From: Muribaculaceae bacterium
Lineage (GTDB): Bacteria > Bacteroidota > Bacteroidia > Bacteroidales > Muribaculaceae
Reading direction: 5' to 3'
DNA: 64,000 nt
Assembly: GCA_029058745.1 (NCBI GenBank)
Contig: JAIDXM010000005.1
Coordinates: 62,001 to 126,000 of the forward strand
Shown: positions 24,980 to 34,068 of the stretch, in pieces
How the letters are laid out: each line of letters starts with the position of its first letter
Position numbering within the stretch: position 1 is the first letter of the stretch
Translations under genes and position numbers: made by a program
Notes under the pieces: generated by a model
Databases searched by the model: none
Seen by the model: only the letters and a program-made list of their open reading frames with translations
Told to the model about the DNA's origin: nothing

Positions 24980-27442
24980 ATGAGAAGACAATTGAACGTC
25001 TTGGCCGCCTTGGGACTTTCGGCGGCGTTGTTCCTCCCGGTGTGTATTAAGGCGCAAAGGCAGGAAAAAGTAGAAAACCCTTATGAGCTTGCGGAACGTT
25101 TCGCCGGGTCGAAACTTCCCAACATGCTTTTTTCCACAACAGTAGATCCCCATTGGTTTAAGTCGGGCAGTAAGTTCTGGTATTCCTACAAGACAGGAGA
25201 CGGAACCCGGTGGTATGTCGTTGACCCTGTGTCGCGTACAAAGAAGGAGCTTTTCGACCATGACCGTCTGGCGGCACAGATTACCGAGACTGTGAAGGAT
25301 CCGTTTATCGCCGCGTCTCTTCCAATACGCAATCTTGAGGCGGCTGACGACGGACACACGTTCACTTTCGAGGTGACATCATCGCAGGACGCCAAACCTT
25401 ATACTGACGAAGAGGGCAAGGAGGTGAAACCCAAGAAAGGGGAGAAAGAGGTGTTCTATTTCTCATATGATATGAACAACGGACATCTCACGCATTTGAA
25501 AGACAAGCGGAAAGAGACGAAAGAATATGGCTGGGCCTCAGTTTCTCCCGACGGCAATACGGTGGTGTATGCCAAAGACCTTGACCTTTACCGGATGAGC
25601 CGCGAGGATTATGAGAAGCTCAAGAAAAACGAGAACGACTCTACGGTTACAGAAATAAGGATTACTACAGACGGAGTAAAAGATTTCGGATACGGCCAGC
25701 CTTACAGTCTTCTGAACACGGACACTCTCTGCAATGGCAAGAGGAAGGGAGTGTGGGGCGTGTGGTCGCCGGACTCACGCTATTTCGCCACAATCATAGA
25801 TGACAAAAGGGATGTGAAGGAGCTTTGGGTTATAAATTCCGTGGCCGAGCCGCGTCCCACATTGGAGTCATACAAATACCAGATGCCCGGAGAGAAGGAG
25901 GCACCGGTGTCGCATCTTTATCTGTTTGATATGACCGACAATTCCAAGAAGGAGATAAAGACAGACAGATTCAAGAATCAGAGCCTCTCCATGGCCTCGC
26001 GTCCGCGTCTCCACAGACAGCGTCAGATGCATGACGTGCCGTCGGTGTGGCTTGGCGATGACAACCGTTTCTTCGTGACTCGTTCGAGCCGCGACCTTCA
26101 CCGCATCGACATCTGCTCATACACGATAGGGGAGGATTCGATAGTGCCTCTTATTGAGGAGCGGATGAACACCTATCAGGAGGTGCGGCCGCTTTCCGCC
26201 ATAGGCAACGGGAAGGAACTTATCCAGTGGAGCGAACGCGATGGCTGGGCACATCTTTATCTGTATGACGGCAAGGGAAATCTCAAGCGTAAGCTCACCG
26301 ACGGCCCGTGGCACGTGCATCGCATTCTAAATGTGGATGAACCTCGCAGAACCGTCTATTTCACAGCTATGGGTAAAGAGGAGGGAGAAAATCCTTATTA
26401 CCAGCACCTCTATTCAGTCGGGCTTGACGGCGGACCAGTGAAGCGCCTTGACAAGGGGGAGTATTTCCATACACCTGCCGTTGACGACGACGCCCGTTAT
26501 TTTGTGGATAATTTCTCAAGGGTTGACACAGTGCCTGAGACCGCACTGTATGATATTTCCGGAAAGAAACTCATGACCTTGGAGCGTTCTGACTTCTCTC
26601 AGCTTCTTGCCAACGGCTACAAGTTCCCGGAGACGTTCAAGGTGAAGGCGGCCGATGGGGTCACCGACCTCTATGGCGTGATGTATAAGCCTTTTGATTT
26701 TGATCCGGAAAAGTCTTATCCTATCATAGACTATGTGTATCCGGGGCCGCAGGTGGAGGCCACGAATTATCCTTACACCCGCATGTCAGTCCGTACCGAC
26801 CGTCTGGCGCAGGCCGGGTTCGTGGTGATTACGGTGGGCAATCGCGGAGGCCATCCCGACAGGTCAAAATGGTATCACAACTATGGCTACGGGAATCTCC
26901 GCGACTATGGACTCGCCGACCAGAAGGCAGCCATAGAGCAGCTTGCCGCACGCCATAAATTCATTGACATCAACCGTGTCGGCATACATGGCCATTCTGG
27001 AGGAGGATTCATGTCAACGGCCGCAATCCTCAAGTATCCAGATTTCTTCAAGGTGGCGGTGTCATGCGCCGGAAACCACGACAACCGTATCTACAACCGC
27101 TGGTGGAGCGAGACCCATCATGGCGTGAAGGAGAAGGTGGATGAAAAGGGCGACACCACTTTCGTCTATGAGATTCGCACAAATCCTGAAATCGCACGCA
27201 ATCTCAAGGGACATCTGATGCTTGTGCATGGCGACATCGACAATAATGTGCATCCCGGAAATTCAATACGTGTGGCTAATGCCCTCATCAACGCCAACAA
27301 ACGTTTCGATTTCCTGCTCCTTCCGACTCAACGTCACGGGTTCGGGCATATGGACGAATACTTCTATTGGAGAATGGTGGATTATTTCACCGACTATCTC
27401 AAAAACGGCAGGGAAACACAGGTTGATATCCCGGCAAGATAA
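24980..27442 (+). CDS. S9-family dipeptidyl/oligopeptidase (DPP-IV-like), secreted
   Basis: The serine peptidase trims dipeptides or small peptides in the periplasm or at the cell surface. From the Met at 24980 (MRRQLNVLAALGLSAALFLPVCIKAQ) the protein begins with a signal peptide; the ORF-track start at 24926 adds 18 non-signal residues and is less likely. A beta-propeller (DPPIV_N, about residues 90-530) precedes the alpha/beta-hydrolase domain. The catalytic triad is visible: Ser in GHSGGGFMS near residue 673, Asp in MLVHGDIDNNVHPG, and His in QRHGFGHMDEYF. It belongs to the S9B group common in Bacteroidales. It stands alone and ends at a perfect palindromic terminator. Confidence 0.93.
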   Translation: MRRQLNVLAALGLSAALFLPVCIKAQRQEKVENPYELAERFAGSKLPNMLFSTTVDPHWFKSGSKFWYSYKTGDGTRWYVVDPVSRTKKELFDHDRLAAQITETVKDPFIAASLPIRNLEAADDGHTFTFEVTSSQDAKPYTDEEGKEVKPKKGEKEVFYFSYDMNNGHLTHLKDKRKETKEYGWASVSPDGNTVVYAKDLDLYRMSREDYEKLKKNENDSTVTEIRITTDGVKDFGYGQPYSLLNTDTLCNGKRKGVWGVWSPDSRYFATIIDDKRDVKELWVINSVAEPRPTLESYKYQMPGEKEAPVSHLYLFDMTDNSKKEIKTDRFKNQSLSMASRPRLHRQRQMHDVPSVWLGDDNRFFVTRSSRDLHRIDICSYTIGEDSIVPLIEERMNTYQEVRPLSAIGNGKELIQWSERDGWAHLYLYDGKGNLKRKLTDGPWHVHRILNVDEPRRTVYFTAMGKEEGENPYYQHLYSVGLDGGPVKRLDKGEYFHTPAVDDDARYFVDNFSRVDTVPETALYDISGKKLMTLERSDFSQLLANGYKFPETFKVKAADGVTDLYGVMYKPFDFDPEKSYPIIDYVYPGPQVEATNYPYTRMSVRTDRLAQAGFVVITVGNRGGHPDRSKWYHNYGYGNLRDYGLADQKAAIEQLAARHKFIDINRVGIHGHSGGGFMSTAAILKYPDFFKVAVSCAGNHDNRIYNRWWSETHHGVKEKVDEKGDTTFVYEIRTNPEIARNLKGHLMLVHGDIDNNVHPGNSIRVANALINANKRFDFLLLPTQRHGFGHMDEYFYWRMVDYFTDYLKNGRETQVDIPAR

Positions 27443-27445
27443 CTT

Positions 27446-27509
27446 ATCATACACTTAAAAAGAGAAGAGAGGACACCGGTGTCCTCTCTTCTCTTTTTAA
27501 GTGTATGAT
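27446..27509. terminator. Perfect 64-bp palindrome, bidirectional terminator
   Basis: The whole of 27446-27509 is a perfect palindrome centred between 27477 and 27478 (around ACACCGGTGT), so the stem has no loop beyond the minimal turn. The A-tract and T-tract inside each arm (CTTAAAAAGAG and CTCTTTTTAAG) allow termination in both directions between the convergent S9 peptidase and secreted-protein genes. Confidence 0.88.
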
Positions 27510-27526
27510 TGCTGTTTAAAATCCGC

Positions 27527-28087
27527 TCAAGAGTTTGCCTGGATTGCCGCAGAAGCCGACGCGACACCTGTTTTCGTTCCCTTGCCGCCACGACGGTCTC
27601 CTTTTCCTTTCATGGCTTTAGCTTTGTAGCCGTGTCCGTGGGAGAGGGCGGCTTTGTTGCCATGTCGCTGTGAGCCACCGTTGACATAGAAGTTCTCCAG
27701 GAACACGACATAGTTTTCCGGCCCGATTATGGCCTTCACTTCTTCAAGATATTCTTTCCTGTCGGAACGTCGGTCAGCAATTTTCGCGGAGTCATTGCGC
27801 ATCTTGTTCTCTTTCTTTGCCTGAGACTGTTGCATCCGTTCGGCCTTCTTCTTTTCGCCCAGTTGTTGCAATTGCGCTTTTTGAGAGTCGGAAAGATTCA
27901 GATTGTCAAACGGGTTTGCTTTCGCGCGTTTCTCCTTCTTTCCTGTCGCTTGGGAAGTCTGGTTGCATTTGCCGGCCACACATTCCTTGTTGGGTGCATT
28001 GCCGGTGGTTGTCTGAGTCTGGGCAAAGCCATTGAGAGAGAGCAGTGAGGCCGCCGCGAGGGTCATGCCGATGATTTTCTTGTTCAT
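27527..28087 (-). CDS. Small secreted Spy/CpxP-like (DUF4890-type) protein
   Basis: A signal peptide (MNKKIIGMTLAAASLLSLNGFAQ) is followed by a basic, helical region. The segment NLNLSDSQKAQLQQLGEKKKAER with later YLEEVKAIIGPENYVVFLENF is like the LTxxQ repeats of periplasmic Spy/CpxP-type proteins, which in Bacteroidetes are often filed as DUF4890. The last 50 residues are rich in Gly, Lys and Arg. A chaperone-like or envelope-stress role is inferred from the family; the function of this protein is not known. It lies downstream of a PepSY-like gene and a LytS/LytT pair on the same strand, but a terminator separates it from the PepSY-like gene. Confidence 0.75.
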   Translation of the reverse strand: MNKKIIGMTLAAASLLSLNGFAQTQTTTGNAPNKECVAGKCNQTSQATGKKEKRAKANPFDNLNLSDSQKAQLQQLGEKKKAERMQQSQAKKENKMRNDSAKIADRRSDRKEYLEEVKAIIGPENYVVFLENFYVNGGSQRHGNKAALSHGHGYKAKAMKGKGDRRGGKGTKTGVASASAAIQANS

Positions 28088-28285
28088 GATTCTTAATATA
28101 ATTTTTTCTGGTTATTATTCACTTTACGATTCTTTGACACATATAACACCTGTAAGTTTATTATCATTCCATTGTTTAACATTGATTTAACAAAAGTGTG
28201 TCGTATAATATAAAATTCCGTAAAATCAGACATCTCGGTTAAACCATAGCCGTGAGAGAATGGGAAAAATCGCGTGGATATAAAA

Positions 28286-28309
28286 AATGCCGCCTTTAAA
28301 GGCAGCATT
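28286..28309 (-). terminator. Intrinsic terminator after the PepSY-like gene
   Basis: On the minus strand AATGCTGCCTTT pairs with AAAGGCGGCATT with one mismatch and is followed by TTTTTTAT, a classic hairpin and T-tract. It lies 32 bases after the stop of the PepSY-like gene. Confidence 0.8.
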
Positions 28310-28340
28310 AAAATGGTGTCCGTAAGGAGGGGCCGGTAGC

Positions 28341-28820
28341 TTAACGGTTGCCTCGGGGACCACCGTTTCTTCCGCCTTCTCTTGCCGGCATCGGTTTTGC
28401 ATCCTCAGTGAGTTTGAGTTCGGTTCCGTTTGAGAGTTCTACCTCGTAGCCGCCGCGTTTGCGTGCGATTTCCGTTATGAAAAGTCCGGAGAAGTTCGAA
28501 TCCACGTATTTGGCGATAGCTGAAGGAACGATTGCAGACGGCACGGCTTTTCCTTTGGCAGCCTTGACTTCTTTCCAGTTTCCGTCAGACATGAAATCGA
28601 TTTCCGCACCGCTCGCGAGGTCAACCTCATATTCCATTCCTCTGCGACCCTGGTCTTTTTCCGCTTTCCTTATATTGTCGCCGGGAAAATACTTGGAGAG
28701 GAAGGCGGTAGCCGCTTTCGGGAGTTCAGACTGGTTGATTGTGGTTCCGGCGTATGCGACAGCCGAGAATGATGCCATGAATGCCACAAGCATCAGGGAG
28801 ATCTTTTTTCTCATTTTCAT
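28341..28820 (-). CDS. Secreted PepSY-like (DUF2874) protein
   Basis: The 159-residue product has a signal peptide (KKISLMLVAFMASFSAVAYA) and two repeats of the PepSY-like fold: the first around LPKAATAFLSKYFPGDNIRKAEKDQ...EYEVDLASGAEIDF and the second around IPSAIAKYVDSNFSGLFITEIARKRGGYEVELSNG. Each repeat has a helix followed by a small sheet. Such periplasmic proteins are common in Bacteroidetes and often lie beside two-component systems; inhibition of proteases or ligand binding has been proposed for PepSY domains, but the function is open. It sits 33 bases after the response-regulator gene. The tail is rich in Gly and Arg. Confidence 0.85.
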   Translation of the reverse strand: MKMRKKISLMLVAFMASFSAVAYAGTTINQSELPKAATAFLSKYFPGDNIRKAEKDQGRRGMEYEVDLASGAEIDFMSDGNWKEVKAAKGKAVPSAIVPSAIAKYVDSNFSGLFITEIARKRGGYEVELSNGTELKLTEDAKPMPAREGGRNGGPRGNR

Positions 28821-28853
28821 ATACGATAATTTATTTGATGTTGTAAAGTATGT

Positions 28854-29552
28854 TTATTTGGGTTCATTGTAGATGTTGATAAAGTCCTGAAGATATTTCC
28901 TGCCTACCGGTACTTCCTTCTTACAATCGCGGAAATATATCTTCCTGTTTGAGAAGCGGTCAATGGCATGAAGCGCGACGATGAACGAGCGGTGGACTCT
29001 CACGAACCTGTCGGAAGGGAGAGTCGCTTCCATCTCTTTCATCGTGATTTGCGACAGGACCATCGGCATCTCTTTACGATACACTTTGATGTAGTTGTCC
29101 ATTGCCTCGATGAAAATGATATCATTGTAATCGACAACAACATTCTTGTGTTCTGATTTCAGTGTTATACATTCCCTTTTGACGGGTGACGGTTGTGACT
29201 GCGTGATGAATTTCATCGCCTTCTCCATAGCCCTTTCAAAGCGTGGGTAGAATATCGGTTTGCTCAGGAAGTCAACGGCATCGGCATTGAATCCGTCTAA
29301 GGCGTATTGGGAATAAGCCGTGGTGAAAATCAGCGCAGTGCCCTCAGGGAGTTTACGGGCAAGCTCGAGGCCGTTGTGTGAATTCATTTCAATATCAAGG
29401 AACACTATGTCGGGATGAGTCTCTCCGATACGTGCCATTCCAGCAATGGGGGATGTGAAGCATTCGAGATCTATCTCTCCATATCTTCTGCAATATTCCC
29501 GGATAATGCTCAGGGCTATTGGCTCATCATCGATGGCTATACATTTTATCAT
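28854..29552 (-). CDS. LytTR-family response regulator
   Basis: The 232-residue protein has a receiver domain (DDEP pocket, phospho-acceptor Asp in DIVFLDIEMNSHNG, Lys in LSKPIFYPRF) and a C-terminal LytTR DNA-binding domain (HKNVVVDYNDIIFIEAMDNYIKVY, later RFVRVHRSFIV). It should act in the cytoplasm with the LytS-like kinase gene that lies 17 bases upstream. The next gene on the strand encodes a PepSY-like secreted protein, a likely target or partner. Target sites were not identified. Confidence 0.95.
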   Translation of the reverse strand: MIKCIAIDDEPIALSIIREYCRRYGEIDLECFTSPIAGMARIGETHPDIVFLDIEMNSHNGLELARKLPEGTALIFTTAYSQYALDGFNADAVDFLSKPIFYPRFERAMEKAMKFITQSQPSPVKRECITLKSEHKNVVVDYNDIIFIEAMDNYIKVYRKEMPMVLSQITMKEMEATLPSDRFVRVHRSFIVALHAIDRFSNRKIYFRDCKKEVPVGRKYLQDFINIYNEPK

Positions 29553-29569
29553 ATGAAGTATTTTTGATT

Positions 29570-30580
29570 CTAAGAAAGATGGATATTGAGAGCGACTTTA
29601 AAAAGGTCTCCTTCAGGACCGACGGATATCGTGTGTCTGCCCGGAAAGAGCTGCCCCAGTCTTTTACGGCAATTCTCGATTCCAATGTGTTCACCAATAC
29701 GTTTCACCGGAAAAATCCTGTTTGATGTATTGAAAGACAGCGTTCCGCCATGTTCCTTCAGGGATATGGAGATAATACAGTGTTCCACTGGAGAGACCCC
29801 GTGCTTGAAACAGTTCTCGACAAAGGTCACCAGCAACATCGGAGGCACCATCAGACTGTCGTCGGAGATGTCGATATCAATGAAGATTTCAGTCATCTCA
29901 TTGAGCCGGAGTGTCTGGATGGCCACATACTGTCTTATGTAGTCAGCCTCTTCCCTGAGAGGAACAATGTCGCGGGTAGAGGAGGTGTGTATATACCGCA
30001 TCATGGATATGAACCGTTCAAGCGACGGAAGTGCGTTTGGATTGTCCGTCAGGAAAAGTCCATACAGGGAGTTAAGGGTATTGAACATGAAGTGGGGTTT
30101 TATCTGGGCTTTGTAAAGCTCTATCTCCGCCTTGTCCCGTTCCGCTTCCACCGCGCGGCGGTGTGCCCGCTGCACGTTTGTCTGTGTGAGAAGTCCTACC
30201 GCGAAGCTGAATGTCTCGGTGACCATAAACAATGACCATATCGCCTGCTGGTATTGCTGGATGTTGGGAAACAACCTGTCAATCCCAATATCATGGATGC
30301 TTGGTTTCGGAGTGTATAGGGTCACTTGTGAGAAAATATATGTCACTGCTATTGAGAGGAGTATAAAGGCAAGCGCGAGAGTGGCCTTTCGTTTACCTTT
30401 GAAAAGGTATGGAACTGTAGCCCATCTGTTGACCGCGTACAGCAGATAGAACCAGATCCCTACAGAAATGACATATCCCGGAAAGTTGTGGAACCAGCGT
30501 TCCACAGGGAATATCACCACCATCATGGGAAACACGATGGTGCAGAACACTATGTCTATATAGAGTGGGATGTTCCTCAT
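29570..30580 (-). CDS. LytS-like (YehU-type) sensor histidine kinase
   Basis: The 336-residue protein has four hydrophobic segments in its first 140 residues, followed by a His_kinase domain of the LytS/YehU type: IKPHFMFNTLNSLYGL carries the phosphorylated His, and VPPMLLVTFVENCFKHG is the N-box. There is no separate extracytoplasmic domain, so the signal is probably read in or near the membrane. It forms a unit with the LytTR regulator 17 bases downstream. A probable promoter lies at 30603-30634. Confidence 0.92.
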   Translation of the reverse strand: MRNIPLYIDIVFCTIVFPMMVVIFPVERWFHNFPGYVISVGIWFYLLYAVNRWATVPYLFKGKRKATLALAFILLSIAVTYIFSQVTLYTPKPSIHDIGIDRLFPNIQQYQQAIWSLFMVTETFSFAVGLLTQTNVQRAHRRAVEAERDKAEIELYKAQIKPHFMFNTLNSLYGLFLTDNPNALPSLERFISMMRYIHTSSTRDIVPLREEADYIRQYVAIQTLRLNEMTEIFIDIDISDDSLMVPPMLLVTFVENCFKHGVSPVEHCIISISLKEHGGTLSFNTSNRIFPVKRIGEHIGIENCRKRLGQLFPGRHTISVGPEGDLFKVALNIHLS

Positions 30581-30602
30581 CTGACTTTTTATTTTATGAG
30601 TG

Positions 30603-30634
30603 CAAAATTAACCAAATTACGTGGATGGTCACAA
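30603..30634 (-). promoter_or_regulatory. Promoter of the LytS/LytT operon
   Basis: TAATTTTG (30610-30603 on minus) is an exact -7 match, with TTGT 20 bases upstream in the -33 position. It would give a start of transcription close to the kinase start codon at 30580. Confidence 0.5.
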
Positions 30635-30717
30635 TATGGCATATGCAGTTGGCCATTGCAGTTTTGTCATTGGTCATTATCGTTAAGACAAGGATTCGTT
30701 AAGAGGGTTTAATGTCT

Positions 30718-30725
30718 TAATTTTG
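30718..30725 (+). promoter_or_regulatory. -7 promoter element of the RND pump gene
   Basis: TAATTTTG on the plus strand matches the Bacteroidetes -7 consensus; the -33 position has TTCG at 19 bases. The expected start near 30732 leaves a leader of about 68 bases before the RND gene. Confidence 0.45.
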
Positions 30726-30799
30726 TGTGCCGGCATGGCGTCGGAGGCTGACGGATTTCTATACGGTGCGGCATTGAATATTCAAAACATTATTGACAT

Positions 30800-33700
30800 A
30801 TGACGGTAAAGACATTTATCGACCGCCCGATACTCGCGGGTGTGATTTCAGTTCTTATTGTGATTCTTGGAATACTTGGGCTCGCTCAGTTGCCCATAGA
30901 GCAGTTTCCCAATATAGCCCCGCCCACGGTGCGAGTTTCGGCCACATACACAGGGGCCAATGCGGAAACAGTTTTGAAGAGTGTCATAGTGCCATTGGAG
31001 GAGTCGCTCAACGGAGTCGAGGACATGATGTACATGACATCGACGGCGACAAACACAGGTGCTGCCACTATAACCATATATTTCAGGCAGGGTACTGATG
31101 CGGATATGGCAGTGGTGAATGTCCAGAATCGGGTGGCGTCTGCGCAGGGGTTGTTGCCTGCGGAGGTGACAAAGAGCGGGGTGACGGTAAGGAAGCGTCA
31201 GAACAGTACGTTGAAATCGATTACGCTCTATAGTCCGGATGACAGGTATGACGCCAATTTCCTGACAAACTATATGAAAATTAACATCGAACCCCAGATT
31301 TCCAGGATAGCGGGAGTCGGGGAGGTGAATATATTCAGTGCGGAGTATGCGATGCGTATATGGCTTGATCCTGACAGGATGTCGCAATATGGGCTTGTGC
31401 CTTCCGATATAGACAAGGTGCTGTCAGAGCAGAATGTTGAGTCTCCGACTGGAACACTCGGGGCTGAATCGGCAAATACATTTCAGTATGTGTTGAAATA
31501 CAGGGGAAGGTATGAGGATGCGGAGGAGTATGGGAATCTCGTACTGAAGGCACTTGAGGACGGGAATGTATTGCGTCTCAAAGATGTGGCGACAGTGGAA
31601 CTGGGTGCTGTGAATTATGCCATGTTGAGCCAGACAAGCGGACATCCCGGAGCGAATGCCATGATAGCCCAGACTGCGGGATCGAATGCCAACGAGGTGA
31701 TTGAGGAGATTGACCGTACTCTTGAAGACATACGCAAGGGATTGCCCGCCGGCATGGTTCTCACCGATATCTCAAGCACGAAGGACTTTCTTGACGCCTC
31801 GATAGGCAAGGTCGTGGAGACGCTGGTGATAGCGCTTGTGCTGGTGATTCTTGTCGTCTATCTGTTTCTACATGACATCCGGACTACAGTCATACCGGTG
31901 ATTTCTATACTTGTTTCCCTTATCGGCACATTCGCGTTCATTTATGTTGTGGGTTTCACTCTGAATATGCTTACATTATTTGCTATCGTGCTTGTGATAG
32001 GAACGGTGGTTGACGACTCTGTGGTGGTGGTTGAAGCGGTACAGGCCAAATTCGACGAGGGGGAGAGAAATCCCTATACGGCCACAGTCTCTGCTATGGG
32101 AGGCCTGTCGGCCGCGCTGATTACCACGACGGTGGTCTTTATGGCGGTGTTTATCCCTGTATGTTTCATGGGAGGCACTTCCGGGACATTCTACAAGCAG
32201 TTTGGCTTGACCATGGCTGTTGCCGTGGGGCTTTCTCTTTTGAACGCCATGACCTTATGTCCGGCATTGAGCGCTCTGCTGATGCGTCCATCGGATGTGG
32301 CAGAAGGCAAGGCCGGTTTCGTGAAAAGATTCCATTATGCTTTCGACAAGTCGTTATATGCAGTGGCCTGCCAATATCGCACCGGGATAGTCTTTCTTGT
32401 CAGGAACAGATGGGTTGTGGCGGTTTTGTTCCTGATGTCGGCAGTCGGTGTGTGGTGGCTTGTGTCAACATCTAAGACAGGGCTTGTGCCGCAAGAGGAC
32501 ATGGGTACTATAAGCCTTAACGTCCAGGTGGCCCCTGGGTCCAATCTTGCTGAGACAGACCTTATAATGGATAAGATAGAGGAGGCTATCCGTGACATTC
32601 CGGAGATAAGTATATATTCGAGAGTGACCGGCAAAAATGCGCGTCATGACCAGTCGGCGTCGGCGGGTTCATTCAATATCCGTCTGAAAGACTGGAATGA
32701 AAGGAATGGCGCGGACCATGATATAAATTCGGTGATAAAGGAGATATATCGGAGAGTCAAGGGTATATCATCCGCTCAGGTGAGAGCCTCCCAGTCTCCT
32801 ATGATATCAGGTTACGGAACTGGAAGCGGTTTCGAGCTTTATGTGCAGGACCGTTCCGGAAAGACTACCGATGAGTTGCTTGAGGTGACGAGGATGTTTA
32901 TAGATTCGTTGAATTCCAGGCCGGAGGTGTCACGTGCCTATACTACTTTTGATACGAAATATCCACAATATATGGTTGAGGTTGATGCCGTGAAGTGCAT
33001 GCGTAACGGAGTGTCTCCTGCGGATGTCCTGTCGGCCTTGGCAGGATATGTGGGAGGAAGCTATTCCTCGAATCTAAATAGGTTCACAAAATTGTATAGG
33101 GTGATGGTCCAGGCGTCGCCGGAGAGCCGTCTGGATACGGAATCCTTGAAGAAGATGCATGTCAGGACGTCGTCAGGCGCAATGTCTTCAATCGACAATT
33201 ATATCACGCTGACAAGAGTGTATGGGTCGGAAAGCTTGTCCAGGTTCAATCTGTTCCCATCGATATCGGTATTTGGAGAGCAGGGAGAAGGGTATAGTTC
33301 AGGAGAGGCGATCAATGCGATAAAGTCGGTTGCTTCGGAAGTGCTTCCGTCAGGCTATGGTTATGAATTCGGTGGTATGTCGCGAGAGGAGTCCGGAGCG
33401 GGCAATACGACGGTGATTGTATTCTGCATATGTCTGGCGTTCATATACCTTATCCTAAGCGCGCTCTATGAGAGTGTCACCATTCCCTTCGCGGTGATTT
33501 CGGCAGTTCCGTTCGGAGTCGCGGGGTGTTTCCTTTTCGCGAGATGGTGGGGCATCGAGAACAACATATATATGCAGATAGGGTTGATAATGCTTATAGG
33601 GCTTCTGGCTAAGACCGCAATTCTGCTCACGGAGTATGCCACGGCACGAAGGAAGGAGGGAATGGGACTTGTGGCGTCGGCAGTCTCGGCGGCCAAAGCC

Positions 33701-33931
33701 CGTTTCCGGCCGATAATAATGACCTCCGCCACAATGGTGTTTGGAATGTTGCCGTTGATGTTCGCCTCCGGAGTCGGTGCAAACGGCAATATATCGGTGG
33801 GCGTCGGCACTGTGGGAGGCTTGTTGGTAGGGACTCTTGCCTTGCTGTTTATGGTTCCTGTGTTTTTTATAATCTTTCAATATGCCCATGAGAAGATAGC
33901 TCCGAGGCGCGGTCATTTGCCACTGAAATAA
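30800..33931 (+). CDS. RND-family efflux transporter permease (HAE1/AcrB-like)
   Basis: The 1043-residue protein has full RND length with an N-terminal helix (FIDRPILAGVISVLIVILGILGLAQLP), two large periplasmic loops and two membrane clusters. The fourth helix carries the paired acidic residues of proton-driven pumps (GTVVDDSVVVVEAV). It should export drugs, bile salts or lipids across the envelope with a periplasmic adaptor and an outer-membrane channel. In Bacteroidetes these genes normally sit in an adaptor-permease-TolC operon, but no adaptor or channel gene adjoins this one; the gene before it is a divergent kinase and the one after a TonB receptor. The nearest TolC gene, at 45 kb, belongs to an EmrAB set. 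Confidence 0.94.
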   Translation: MTVKTFIDRPILAGVISVLIVILGILGLAQLPIEQFPNIAPPTVRVSATYTGANAETVLKSVIVPLEESLNGVEDMMYMTSTATNTGAATITIYFRQGTDADMAVVNVQNRVASAQGLLPAEVTKSGVTVRKRQNSTLKSITLYSPDDRYDANFLTNYMKINIEPQISRIAGVGEVNIFSAEYAMRIWLDPDRMSQYGLVPSDIDKVLSEQNVESPTGTLGAESANTFQYVLKYRGRYEDAEEYGNLVLKALEDGNVLRLKDVATVELGAVNYAMLSQTSGHPGANAMIAQTAGSNANEVIEEIDRTLEDIRKGLPAGMVLTDISSTKDFLDASIGKVVETLVIALVLVILVVYLFLHDIRTTVIPVISILVSLIGTFAFIYVVGFTLNMLTLFAIVLVIGTVVDDSVVVVEAVQAKFDEGERNPYTATVSAMGGLSAALITTTVVFMAVFIPVCFMGGTSGTFYKQFGLTMAVAVGLSLLNAMTLCPALSALLMRPSDVAEGKAGFVKRFHYAFDKSLYAVACQYRTGIVFLVRNRWVVAVLFLMSAVGVWWLVSTSKTGLVPQEDMGTISLNVQVAPGSNLAETDLIMDKIEEAIRDIPEISIYSRVTGKNARHDQSASAGSFNIRLKDWNERNGADHDINSVIKEIYRRVKGISSAQVRASQSPMISGYGTGSGFELYVQDRSGKTTDELLEVTRMFIDSLNSRPEVSRAYTTFDTKYPQYMVEVDAVKCMRNGVSPADVLSALAGYVGGSYSSNLNRFTKLYRVMVQASPESRLDTESLKKMHVRTSSGAMSSIDNYITLTRVYGSESLSRFNLFPSISVFGEQGEGYSSGEAINAIKSVASEVLPSGYGYEFGGMSREESGAGNTTVIVFCICLAFIYLILSALYESVTIPFAVISAVPFGVAGCFLFARWWGIENNIYMQIGLIMLIGLLAKTAILLTEYATARRKEGMGLVASAVSAAKARFRPIIMTSATMVFGMLPLMFASGVGANGNISVGVGTVGGLLVGTLALLFMVPVFFIIFQYAHEKIAPRRGHLPLK

Positions 33932-34000
33932 TATCATTGGCCAATTGAGGTATTTTGGGTGGAATTGTAAATTCTTGTAAGACAATGTGTGATTGGATCG

Positions 34001-34018
34001 ATACCTACCTGTAGGTAT
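34001..34018. promoter_or_regulatory. Palindromic operator in front of the xus-like operon
   Basis: ATACCTAC, two bases, then GTAGGTAT form a perfect inverted repeat. It ends 22 bases before GAACTTTG (34041-34048), a -7-like element with one mismatch, so it covers the -33 position of the presumed promoter of the receptor gene at 34069. This position fits a repressor site, possibly for an iron-responsive regulator. Confidence 0.6.
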
Positions 34019-34068
34019 TTCAGAAGGACTTAAAACTGACGAACTTTGCAGGCGAAAAAAGCAAAGTA

